From: Candidatus Thorarchaeota archaeon SMTZ1-45
GTDB taxonomy: Archaea > Asgardarchaeota > Thorarchaeia > Thorarchaeales > Thorarchaeaceae
Assembly: GCA_001563335.1 (NCBI GenBank)
Contig: LRSL01000061.1
Coordinates: 1-46,016 of the forward strand
Reading direction: 5' to 3'
Length of the DNA stretch: 46,016 bases
Every line of letters starts with the position of its first letter. Within the stretch, counting starts at the first letter, position 1. Shown in pieces: positions 15,195 through 22,173 of this stretch. Made by a program: the position numbers and the translations under genes. The notes below the pieces were generated by a model. That model ran no database searches, was not told the DNA's origin, and saw nothing but the letters and a program-made list of their open reading frames with translations.

Positions 15195-15509
15195 ATGGTG
15201 ACAAATATGACAAATGATGAGAAAACCAACGATGATAATGAAGTACGTGAACGAATGCGGAAAAGGTTCCAAGAGCTTGATGAGCGACAGCGAAAGAGAG
15301 AGGAGGCAAGCTCAGCATGGGTGTTTGTTCTCTACATCGGGTTCCTTATTACTTTCATTGGAGCGTTCATGATGCTATTCTTTCTCGGTATCATTCCCCT
15401 TACACTGGAGATAATCATTTCCACCGGAGTGATTCTCTTTGGAGTCTTCTTCATGGCTATAGCGGTCTTCCTGAGGAGAGCCCCAAGTCTAGTTCTGGAC
15501 GAGCTCTGA
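15195..15509 (+). CDS. Small membrane protein with charged N-terminal helix
   Basis: About 104 residues: a highly charged helix (RERMRKRFQELDERQRKREE, a probable coiled coil), then two transmembrane helices (WVFVLYIGFLITFIGAFMML and a second from LTLEIIISTGVI), then a short tail. The frame is open from 15099, but the TATA box at 15166 predicts transcription starting near 15195. Downstream by 26 bases lies the RHH-like gene, likely co-transcribed. No family recognised beyond 'small archaeal two-TM protein'. Confidence 0.7.
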   Translation: MVTNMTNDEKTNDDNEVRERMRKRFQELDERQRKREEASSAWVFVLYIGFLITFIGAFMMLFFLGIIPLTLEIIISTGVILFGVFFMAIAVFLRRAPSLVLDEL

Positions 15510-15535
15510 ACTTGCATTGATAAGAGGGTGATCAT

Positions 15536-15925
15536 GTGACTGATGTGACGATACGAGGCATAGACGATCATGTCTATAGCCTCTTTTCTGCTGAGGCGAG
15601 AAGGAGAAGTGTTCCAATAGGAGAACTAGTGACACAGGTCATGCGCATCTTTCTCGAGGAAACAACTGAGAAGCGGTTTACTGTGGAGGGCTTGGATGAA
15701 TTGACCATTACAAGGGATGAACTGGAATCGGTCGGAGGCCGCATTGGGTTCAATAGTATTAAGACCCTTACAATCAGTGAAGATATTGATTGGGAACTGT
15801 TTGATCAATACGTCGATGAGATTCGGAAGTCCAAGACAGTAATTATCCCCGACTCCTTGACCAAGTTGCAGGTTCTGACAAAATGCAGGAATGTTGACAA
15901 GATAGTCAAAAGTAGTGTTTCGTGA
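15536..15925 (+). CDS. Ribbon-helix-helix-like protein, possible antitoxin-type regulator
   Basis: A 129-residue protein. The first 45 residues (TDVTIRGIDDHVYSLFSAEARRRS, then IGELVTQVMRIFLEE) read as a ribbon-helix-helix DNA-binding unit of the type found in antitoxins and small regulators. The rest is an unassigned alpha/beta domain. It starts with GTG at 15536, backed by GAGGGTGATC, almost a full anti-Shine-Dalgarno match, 3-12 bases upstream. No toxin gene is adjacent: the next gene is a radical SAM enzyme about 380 bases away. Function unassigned. Confidence 0.7.
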   Translation: MTDVTIRGIDDHVYSLFSAEARRRSVPIGELVTQVMRIFLEETTEKRFTVEGLDELTITRDELESVGGRIGFNSIKTLTISEDIDWELFDQYVDEIRKSKTVIIPDSLTKLQVLTKCRNVDKIVKSSVS

Positions 15926-15968
15926 AATCTTCGGATCAGAATATCTTACTACGCGTATAGAGTAAGAG
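15922..15968 (+). repeat. Dispersed + strand repeat, copy 8 (5' half)
   Basis: 'cgtgaaatcttcggatcaga' and 'atatctt...cgtatagagtaagag' match the 5' half of the family. A G-rich tract follows directly instead of the usual hairpin. Confidence 0.6.
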
Positions 15969-15980
15969 AGGTCAAGGTGA

Positions 15981-16000
15981 GGGGCAGGGTGGGATTGGGG
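15981..16000 (+). other. Potential G-quadruplex tract
   Basis: GGGGCAGGGTGGGATTGGGG fits four G-runs of at least three with loops of 1-3 bases, and two more G-runs follow to 16008. It stands out in an AT-rich gap. Folding is inferred. Confidence 0.5.
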
Positions 16001-16075
16001 TGGTTGGGAGACTTCAACGAAAAAGTCAACACAGGGCTTTTCAGACGTCCACTAAACATAAGATCGATAACCTGT

Positions 16076-16108
16076 ATTATGATTGGGAAATATAGGGAGA
16101 ATCATAAT
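16076..16108. repeat. Inverted repeat, 9-base arms, 15-base loop
   Basis: ATTATGATT at 16076-16084 and AATCATAAT at 16100-16108 are perfectly complementary. It lies upstream of the radical SAM promoter in the 384-base gap and could be a second regulatory site or a transcript hairpin. Nothing else is visible in the gap except the repeat, the G-rich tract and the promoter. Confidence 0.45.
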
Positions 16109-16216
16109 CCATAACTCGAAGAAATATTGAAGACTTCATTTACGAGGGAATGTTAAGTAATAAGCTCTAAGGAGTATTTCCAAAATTCTAGAAACGGTTC
16201 ATTCTTGCTTAAGCCA

Positions 16217-16272
16217 GAGATATTATATTGGAAGATTGTCCTATACTAGGTTACATACCGACCAGTCGGTAT
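16217..16272 (+). promoter_or_regulatory. TATA box and TetR-type palindromic operator before the radical SAM operon
   Basis: The TATA-like 'gatattatattgg' (about 16218-16230) is followed by ATACCGACCAGTCGGTAT (16255-16272). This is a near-perfect 18-base palindrome (arms ATACCGAC/GTCGGTAT) placed about 30 bases downstream of the TATA box, at or just past the start of transcription. The ACCGAC-N2-GTCGGT form is common in TetR operators, and the operon ends with a TetR gene, so autorepression is the simplest reading. Confidence 0.72.
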
Positions 16273-16309
16273 TGATTGATAGGTTGGTCTGAAAACGAAA
16301 AAGTGGGGA

Positions 16310-17830
16310 ATGACGACAGACTCCAAGGTAAATATACTGACTCGTCTTACATCATTTCGATTGATAAGAAGTCTACTAGTAGCCATTACCAAAATGTGCC
16401 CGTCTGATGGCGACACACGACTCAATGTTGCTCTAGACCTTATTGCTGAAAGAAGAACAAATGCATGTACAATTTGCAGGATTTCAGCAATTCTTACACG
16501 AGTGATGTTAGCAATTGGCTCAACGGTTTTTGGAACGACCTTGGATGTTGTGCAGAAAAGTCTCAATGACAATATTTTCAGAAGATCCATGTCAAGTGTT
16601 ATCAGTGGCTTGGCGAGATTTGGGGTAAACAAACCATTCACACCTGGAGCTCCCTTTCAAGTTGTATGGAATGTGACCAAATCCTGTAACCTGAGGTGTA
16701 AACATTGCTATGAGAGTGCAGGTCAGAAAGACCCTAATGAATTGTCAACAAAACAGGCGCTCAGGGTTATTGACAAGCTTGCAGATGCTGGTGTTGTGTT
16801 CCTAGCATTTTCTGGCGGTGAGCCAACAATCAGACCTGATATTCTTACTCTTATTCGTAGAGCGACAGAGCAGGAGATGTATGTCGCAGTTGCAACAAAT
16901 GGAATAGCTTTCTCCAATCCAGACAGAGTTCGGTTGTTCAAGAACGCAGGGATGAAGTTTGTTCAGATTAGTATAGATGGGGCTAATGCAGTAACTCATG
17001 ATGAGTTCAAAGGAGTTCCAGGAGCCTTTGCGCGGACAATTTCTGGAATAAGGAATTGTGTAGCGGAGGGATTGTTCGTTGAAGTATCCACAACTGTGAC
17101 AAGACACAACATTGCTGAGATTTATGATGTAATCAGTCTATGCGAAGGTCTAGAAGTTCGGTGGCTTATGTTTTACAATCTTGTTCCTGTTGGGCGAGGA
17201 AAAGAGCTAATTGACATGGACCTCACACCAGATGAACGTGAATATCTACTAGAAGTATTATGGGAGAGAATCTCCAGTGAACAAAAATCTTCAATGGAGG
17301 TGTTGACAACTGCACCCCAGCTTGGAAGGTTTGCATATGAAGCAAACGCCAGAAGTAATAGCAGAGATGAGATCATATCTCCAACGCACTTTAACAATGC
17401 ACGACTACCATCACAGATGATAGGATTAGCAGAGTTCATCGGTGGTTGTGGTGCAGGGCGTTTTTATGTTGCACTTGAGCCGAATGGTGATATCTATCCT
17501 TGTGTCTTTTTCCCCCATATTGAAACGATGAAAGTAGGTAACATTGTTACTGATGATTTTGAGGCAATATGGACTGACTCACCACTTCTCAGAAGACTGA
17601 GAAACAAGGACCTCCTGCAAGATGCATGCGGGAGTTGCGAAAAGAGATACGTATGCGGTGGCTGTCGAGCTCGAGCAATAGGCTACTTTGGAGATGAGCT
17701 TGCTCCAGATCCAGGATGTATCAACAATAGGGATATTTGGGACAAATTAGCTGGAATCTGCGTTTCAGAGCTAGAATTCCTCGTATGTATTTCGTCATCT
17801 GTTGCAAAAGCTAATTTTTCGGAGGGATGA
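16310..17830 (+). CDS. Radical SAM protein with SPASM domain
   Basis: A 506-residue protein. The N-terminal 115 residues form a hydrophobic/basic helical extension. The radical SAM barrel starts with CNLRCKHC (C126, C130, C133), followed by SGGEPTIR near 165. The C-terminal SPASM-type cluster region has GGCGAGRF near residue 378, then DIYPC, then CGSCEKRYVCGGC near 440-453, enough Cys for auxiliary 4Fe-4S clusters. SPASM enzymes modify peptides, haem precursors or lipids. No precursor peptide is obvious nearby. First gene of a three-gene overlapping operon under a palindromic operator. The substrate is unknown. Confidence 0.88.
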   Translation: MTTDSKVNILTRLTSFRLIRSLLVAITKMCPSDGDTRLNVALDLIAERRTNACTICRISAILTRVMLAIGSTVFGTTLDVVQKSLNDNIFRRSMSSVISGLARFGVNKPFTPGAPFQVVWNVTKSCNLRCKHCYESAGQKDPNELSTKQALRVIDKLADAGVVFLAFSGGEPTIRPDILTLIRRATEQEMYVAVATNGIAFSNPDRVRLFKNAGMKFVQISIDGANAVTHDEFKGVPGAFARTISGIRNCVAEGLFVEVSTTVTRHNIAEIYDVISLCEGLEVRWLMFYNLVPVGRGKELIDMDLTPDEREYLLEVLWERISSEQKSSMEVLTTAPQLGRFAYEANARSNSRDEIISPTHFNNARLPSQMIGLAEFIGGCGAGRFYVALEPNGDIYPCVFFPHIETMKVGNIVTDDFEAIWTDSPLLRRLRNKDLLQDACGSCEKRYVCGGCRARAIGYFGDELAPDPGCINNRDIWDKLAGICVSELEFLVCISSSVAKANFSEG

Positions 17831-17854
17831 AGATTAGCTAGAGTTCTGCTCACA

Positions 17855-19219
17855 GTGCCTCATTCAAGCTGTGATATTCGGGACTCTTTCAACTACACAA
17901 GCCCTCCATTGGGACTTGGGTATATTGCTAGTTATCTCAGAGAAACTGGAGATCACCAAGTAAAAATACACGATGGGCTCCTTCAACACTCAAGGGCTTC
18001 AGATTTCGCAGAAACCCTTACTTCTTTCTCCCCAGATGTTGTAGGCATAAGTGGCCAAACGACTCCCTCCATTTACGACGTGTATCGAACTGCAAAGGCG
18101 GTCAAGAAACACGACCCTGCAACTCTTGTTGTAGTTGGAGGAGCCCACGTGACCTTTCAGGATGAGCAAGTACTCAAGGATTGCCCTGAGATTGATGTGG
18201 TTGTGAGAGGAGAGGGAGAAGTGACCATGAAAATGCTTCTAGATGAAATCAGCGAAAATAGATGTAACGTTAGAGTAGAGGGAACTACTACACGCTTGGG
18301 CACCAGCATATTGAGGAATCCAGACAGACCGTATATCGCTAATCTCAACTCTCTGCCGTTTCCAGCATACGACCTCCTTAATCTCACATCGTACTTTCCA
18401 CGAGGAAAGAGAATAGCTCCGATGATAACAAGTAGAGGCTGCCCATACCAATGCACATTTTGTTCATCATCAAGGATTACAGGAAAGCGCTGGAGAGGTA
18501 GATCAGCAGAAAATGTAGTGAGAGAAATCGAGCTGTTACAAGAAAGATATGGTGTTCGCGATGTAACATTCCTTGATGACTTATTCACATTTGACCATCA
18601 GAGAGTTGAGGAGATATGCTCACTGATAATCAAAGATGTGGACAACATTGGATGGACCTGCTCATCAAGGGCAGACATAATGACTCGTCATCCAGAGATA
18701 GCTGATTGGCTAAAGGACTCAGGTTGTCATACTCTCTATATCGGAGCAGAATCAGGCAGCCAACGAATACTTGATAAAATAAAGAAAGGGATTCGAATTA
18801 GCCAGATAATCAATGCTGTAAAAAGAGCCAAAGCTGTTGGTCTTGAAGTTGTCCTCTCTTTTATTCTAGGAATACCGGGAGAAACTCAAGAGGATATTCG
18901 TTCGACTATTGATTTTGCTTGCAGATTAGATCCTGACCTAGCTCAGTTCACTATCTGTACACCGTATCCTGGGACACCAATGTACGAGGAAGCGATTGAA
19001 AACGGATGGTTATCTGTTCCAGATTGGTCACTATTTACAGTTTTAGAACCGATTATGGATCTTCCAGGACTATCCAGAAAATGGATCAAGCAACAACTCA
19101 CGCGAGCATACTACAAGTTTTACACAAGGCCTAGCTTCATCTGGAGGCAAATCAAGATGAAGAATCTCGATATCTTCAAGGTCGCATTCAGGAGTATGCT
19201 GAACAAAATCAGGAAGTGA
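17855..19219 (+). CDS. B12-binding-domain radical SAM protein, start disrupted by a one-base insertion
   Basis: A 454-residue class B-like radical SAM enzyme. A cobalamin-binding-type Rossmann domain (VVGISGQTTPS to about residue 130, with GGAHVTF and RGEGE) precedes the radical SAM barrel with CPYQCTFC near residue 200. Such enzymes commonly methylate or rearrange unactivated carbons, or close rings. GTG 17855 is the first standard start in frame, but RVLLTVPH-like coding continues upstream. ATG at 17827 overlaps the previous stop (ATGA) and would give M-K-I-A-R-V-L-L-T if one A near 17836 were absent. The true start is therefore probably 17827, with a frameshift or sequencing error. Ends overlapping the TetR gene. 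Confidence 0.85.
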   Translation: MPHSSCDIRDSFNYTSPPLGLGYIASYLRETGDHQVKIHDGLLQHSRASDFAETLTSFSPDVVGISGQTTPSIYDVYRTAKAVKKHDPATLVVVGGAHVTFQDEQVLKDCPEIDVVVRGEGEVTMKMLLDEISENRCNVRVEGTTTRLGTSILRNPDRPYIANLNSLPFPAYDLLNLTSYFPRGKRIAPMITSRGCPYQCTFCSSSRITGKRWRGRSAENVVREIELLQERYGVRDVTFLDDLFTFDHQRVEEICSLIIKDVDNIGWTCSSRADIMTRHPEIADWLKDSGCHTLYIGAESGSQRILDKIKKGIRISQIINAVKRAKAVGLEVVLSFILGIPGETQEDIRSTIDFACRLDPDLAQFTICTPYPGTPMYEEAIENGWLSVPDWSLFTVLEPIMDLPGLSRKWIKQQLTRAYYKFYTRPSFIWRQIKMKNLDIFKVAFRSMLNKIRK

Positions 19220-19842
19220 TGATGTTCAATATAAGAAAGCGTGAAACTAAAGAACAGGTCAGTGAATCAGAATACCTGGTTAATATGACAGAGCTTCACA
19301 CCAGAGAGAACATTGTGACTGAGTCTTTCCGCCAATTCATTGAGAAATCATATCATAAGGTCAGCATCGATAAAATATGCTCTGAGCTTGGTATATCAAA
19401 GGGTGCTGTTTTTCATTATTTCAATTCAAAATATGATCTTGCATGTGAATCACTACTTCAAGGATTCAATAAACTTTGGAGTCCTCATCTAAAGCAGATT
19501 ATCAGTAAGGGAACACCACAAGAGAAACTCATACAGTTCATTCGAAGCTCTGTTCAGATGTTCATGGAGCATCCAACGCTTCGTCGGTTTTCCTATGAAA
19601 TCTATGAGGAAGGTGCGGGCAGAAAGGATAGAAACAGTGAGTGGCTGAGATCCTATAGGGAGCATATGAACCTTGCAACCAAGTTATATGAGGAGTGCGG
19701 AGTTTCAAATCCAGAGGGGCGAGCTCGCCTTCTGATTGCATCCTTGGAGGGCCTTTCTTTCTTGTTTATTTCAGAGGATTCTGAAAGACAATTAGACGCT
19801 GAAACTATTTCCAAAGATCTCGTAGATATGTTTGTCCCATGA
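19219..19842 (+). CDS. TetR-family regulator of the radical SAM operon
   Basis: About 207 residues. The N-terminal three-helix TetR DNA-binding domain lies at about residues 30-75 (IVTESFRQFIEKSYHKVSID; ELGISKGAVFHYFNSKYDL). The helical ligand-binding domain follows (FIRSSVQMFMEHPTLRR, then SLEGLSFLF). Its first codons overlap the stop of the B12 radical SAM gene (TGATG; GTG 19216 is an alternative). Last gene of the operon headed by the palindrome at 16255, which I take as its operator. Its ligand may be the product of the two enzymes. Confidence 0.85.
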   Translation: MMFNIRKRETKEQVSESEYLVNMTELHTRENIVTESFRQFIEKSYHKVSIDKICSELGISKGAVFHYFNSKYDLACESLLQGFNKLWSPHLKQIISKGTPQEKLIQFIRSSVQMFMEHPTLRRFSYEIYEEGAGRKDRNSEWLRSYREHMNLATKLYEECGVSNPEGRARLLIASLEGLSFLFISEDSERQLDAETISKDLVDMFVP

Positions 19843-19851
19843 CAAAGAACA

Positions 19852-19890
19852 GGATTATCGATAATATCGCCAGCAAAACAGATGTAATCC
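19852..19890 (+). repeat. Dispersed + strand repeat, copy 9 (3' half)
   Basis: 'atatcgccagcaaaacagatgtaatcctga' region matches the 'gcaagagaaacagatgtagtttc' box; the 5' half is eroded. It lies between the TetR gene and the aldolase gene. Confidence 0.4.
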
Positions 19891-19954
19891 TGAAATTTCT
19901 TTTTTCTCAACAAGGAACATTGTTTAAGAAGACTCGGTCGATAGAGTGCATATC

Positions 19955-20620
19955 ATGAATATTGATGAAGCAAAACAGATTGTCTGTGACGCTGGTAAGA
20001 AGCTCATTGCAAATGGTTTGGTAGGAGGAACGTGGGGGAATATTTCTTGCAGAATAAGTGATTCAAAGATGGCAATCACACCTTCAGGAATGAGCTACGA
20101 GAAGCTTGGTCCTGACGATATCGCTATTGTCGATTTTAGTTCAGATGATGTAACATGGGAGGGAAAACACAAACCCTCTGCAGAAATGAAACTTCATATC
20201 GCAGTTTACCGTGAACGAAAGAACATTGGAGCTGTCATCCATTCACATTCAATGAATGCCTCCACGGTTGCTGTTGCGCGACGTGAAGTCCCTCCAATTC
20301 TTGATGACATGGTTCAGATTATTGGTCCAACAATCAGGGTGGCAGAATATGCTCTGCCCTCTACAAAGAAGATAGTCAAGAAGACCATGAATGCACTCAA
20401 GGGGCGAAATGCAGCATTGATGGCAAATCATGGCGCTGTGTGCATTGGACGTGATATGGAGGAGGCATTCACTTGCACATTTGTGCTTGAAAAGACTTGC
20501 AAGGCATTCATAGAGGCTGAGTTCCTTGGTGGAGCTAAGACCATCAACAAGTTCGAGGCGTACTTGATGCGACAATATTATCTACGGAAATATGGGAAGC
20601 AGAAAGGTGAGTTCTCATAG
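19955..20620 (+). CDS. Class II aldolase/adducin-family protein (fuculose-phosphate aldolase-like)
   Basis: A 221-residue zinc aldolase of the L-fuculose-1-phosphate/L-ribulose-5-phosphate epimerase family. Visible are GTWGNIS and TPSGMSYEKL (phosphate-binding), PSAEMKLH near residue 75 (Glu catalytic), VIHSHSMNA near 92-100 (zinc His pair) and NHGAVCIG near 150 (third His). It cleaves or forms carbon-carbon bonds of phosphorylated sugars via an enediolate. I chose ATG 19955; GTG 19946 would add three residues. A decayed copy of the 3' end of such a gene lies at 25570-25676. Confidence 0.9.
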   Translation: MNIDEAKQIVCDAGKKLIANGLVGGTWGNISCRISDSKMAITPSGMSYEKLGPDDIAIVDFSSDDVTWEGKHKPSAEMKLHIAVYRERKNIGAVIHSHSMNASTVAVARREVPPILDDMVQIIGPTIRVAEYALPSTKKIVKKTMNALKGRNAALMANHGAVCIGRDMEEAFTCTFVLEKTCKAFIEAEFLGGAKTINKFEAYLMRQYYLRKYGKQKGEFS

Positions 20621-20648
20621 AAAGGATGCATCCATGTTATCATAAGTC

Positions 20649-20676
20649 GGGAAAATCTTCGAACTAATCTTGGGAG
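20649..20676 (+). repeat. Dispersed + strand repeat, copy 10 (fragment)
   Basis: 'cgggaaaatcttcgaactaa' followed by 'tct' resembles the 5' box 'ggaaaatcttcggaccagactatct' of copy 5. Only this fragment is visible. Confidence 0.4.
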
Positions 20677-20757
20677 TGAATATTCATCTCTGGATTGAGA
20701 AAGGAGAAATCTTATGTCAGACACACTCTGCTAAAAGGACAGGAGGTTTGCAGCAAT

Positions 20758-21573
20758 ATGACAATAAACACTGCAAGGAAGATTATCCTACTTTGTACAG
20801 GTTTTAATCTAATTGCCGAGTATTCTGCAAGAGGTCTTGTTGGTTTCTTCTATCAGCTTCTTCCAGTCTGGCTTTTTCTAGCGTATTTCACATTCTTTCA
20901 CATGATACTCCATGTTTCTTCTGTCACTGGAGGTTCTGACAAGGCTGTTCTCCTTTCAGCAATGACATTGGGATTGCCCTACATATTCTTCTCTACAGGA
21001 ACTGCATTTTTCACAAGCGAGATTGCTGGTTTTCTGATCATAACTTTCACAATCATGTTTTTCATGTGGGGGCTCACTCAGACTTGGCTCCCTTTATCAG
21101 CTGGAGGGCACATCTTTGGCTGGAATGTTTCAGAGTTTCGCTTGAGTCTTAGAGGGTGGGCAGTCTGTATTGCATACCTCATTCTTTTCATGGTCTTCTC
21201 GTTCCCCGGGGCAATCAAAGCACCTCTCTATCTCTACGCGGTTTCATTCGGAGTCATTCTGCTATTCGCATACCTTACTCTCAGAGAAGTAAATCGAAGC
21301 AAAAATGAATTCAAGTCTGTGGGGGACAATAATATAGTAAATGATGACACAATTCCAAAAAATCCGTCTATGTTCATACCTGTCTGGTTTATAATCACTT
21401 CAGGAATAGGTCTGATTAGTGGCACACTAATCCCGCTTTATTTTGAGTCATTAGGAACAGAGAGACTGTACTATCCAACTGCATTCATCCTGATGACATT
21501 CTGGACAATAGTGACTGGTGTTCTATTGCTCTTAGACAGGAAAAGGGTCGGAGCATTCCGTTTGCCCTACTAG
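20758..21573 (+). CDS. Polytopic membrane protein of unknown function
   Basis: About 271 residues with some eight hydrophobic helices, a polar loop near residue 205 (REVNRSKNEFKSVGDNN) and a basic tail. No transporter motif is visible. The open frame begins at 20695, but the first 21 residues (basic, polar) precede GGAGG at 20741, which supports ATG at 20758 (MTINTARKIILL). It is separated from the aldolase gene by a repeat fragment. No family recognised. Confidence 0.75.
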   Translation: MTINTARKIILLCTGFNLIAEYSARGLVGFFYQLLPVWLFLAYFTFFHMILHVSSVTGGSDKAVLLSAMTLGLPYIFFSTGTAFFTSEIAGFLIITFTIMFFMWGLTQTWLPLSAGGHIFGWNVSEFRLSLRGWAVCIAYLILFMVFSFPGAIKAPLYLYAVSFGVILLFAYLTLREVNRSKNEFKSVGDNNIVNDDTIPKNPSMFIPVWFIITSGIGLISGTLIPLYFESLGTERLYYPTAFILMTFWTIVTGVLLLLDRKRVGAFRLPY

Positions 21574-21580
21574 TGAAACA

Positions 21581-21632
21581 CAAGAGATTTTCATACTGAA
21601 CTATCTCCTATACAAGCAAGAGGAATCCAGAC
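21581..21632 (+). repeat. Dispersed + strand repeat, copy 11
   Basis: 'aagagattttcatactgaac', 'tatctcctatacaagcaaga', 'ggaatccagacc' follow the family order through the 'gcaagaggaa' box. The 'gatgtag' box and hairpin are lost. Confidence 0.6.
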
Positions 21633-21778
21633 CACTGGTTTTCAATTGATCTACAAATGATTTCATCACGTACAAGCAATAATGAGCATAATTATTTCTC
21701 ATCCTTATTCCAAATCATCCAAAGGAAGATGTAACATAGTTTATCAAGATGGTAAACGATCATGAATGGGTTGTTTAG

Positions 21779-22057
21779 ATGGAGAGAGAACTGAAAGATA
21801 TGCTCAAGCACGGGAGGAAATTTGAAAGGTTGAGGACTGCTGAGCAGGGAGTATTCATTAGAAAGATACCTAAGTCAAAGGATGAGCCAGCCTATCTAGC
21901 TGTTGAGATCAATCCGATTGATAAAAGTGGATATCCAATGAATAAGATAGGGGTCATCATAAGAAACCAGTACGAACTAGATGCCATCAGGGCTATTTTG
22001 TCTCAGAAAAAGGTGGACGAAATACTCCAGACAATAGAGAAGATAAGCCATCAGTAG
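21779..22057 (+). CDS. Small hypothetical protein
   Basis: A 92-residue soluble, charged protein with mixed helix and strand (FERLRTAEQGVFIRKIPKSK, then YLAVEINPIDKSGYPMNKIG, then a final helix LSQKKVDEILQTIEKIS). I do not recognise the family. The ATG at 21779 directly follows an in-frame stop. It lies 116 bases before glutamine synthetase in the same direction, with a degenerate repeat/hairpin between, so co-transcription is doubtful. Codon use looks like its neighbours. Confidence 0.7.
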   Translation: MERELKDMLKHGRKFERLRTAEQGVFIRKIPKSKDEPAYLAVEINPIDKSGYPMNKIGVIIRNQYELDAIRAILSQKKVDEILQTIEKISHQ

Positions 22058-22078
22058 GGTATTATTTTTTCATTACAC

Positions 22079-22125
22079 TGGAGATTTTTAAACTAGAGAA
22101 TTGGAAAGAGGGCTTCCTTTTCGCA
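22079..22125 (+). repeat. Dispersed + strand repeat, copy 12 (degenerate) with hairpin
   Basis: 'ggagatttttaaactagaga' then 'attggaaagagggcttcctt' keeps the first box and the 'gagggcttcct' hairpin of the family, the middle being deleted. It could serve as a terminator for the preceding small gene. Confidence 0.4.
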
Positions 22126-22173
22126 CCCTAAAATCTTAAAGTAGAGGAATACCAAGTGTAAGAGAATCATTGA

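Noticed and set aside
15536..15925. Toxin-antitoxin pair
   Set aside because: The RHH-like protein has no small toxin-like neighbour; the upstream gene is a two-TM membrane protein with no toxin features I can name.
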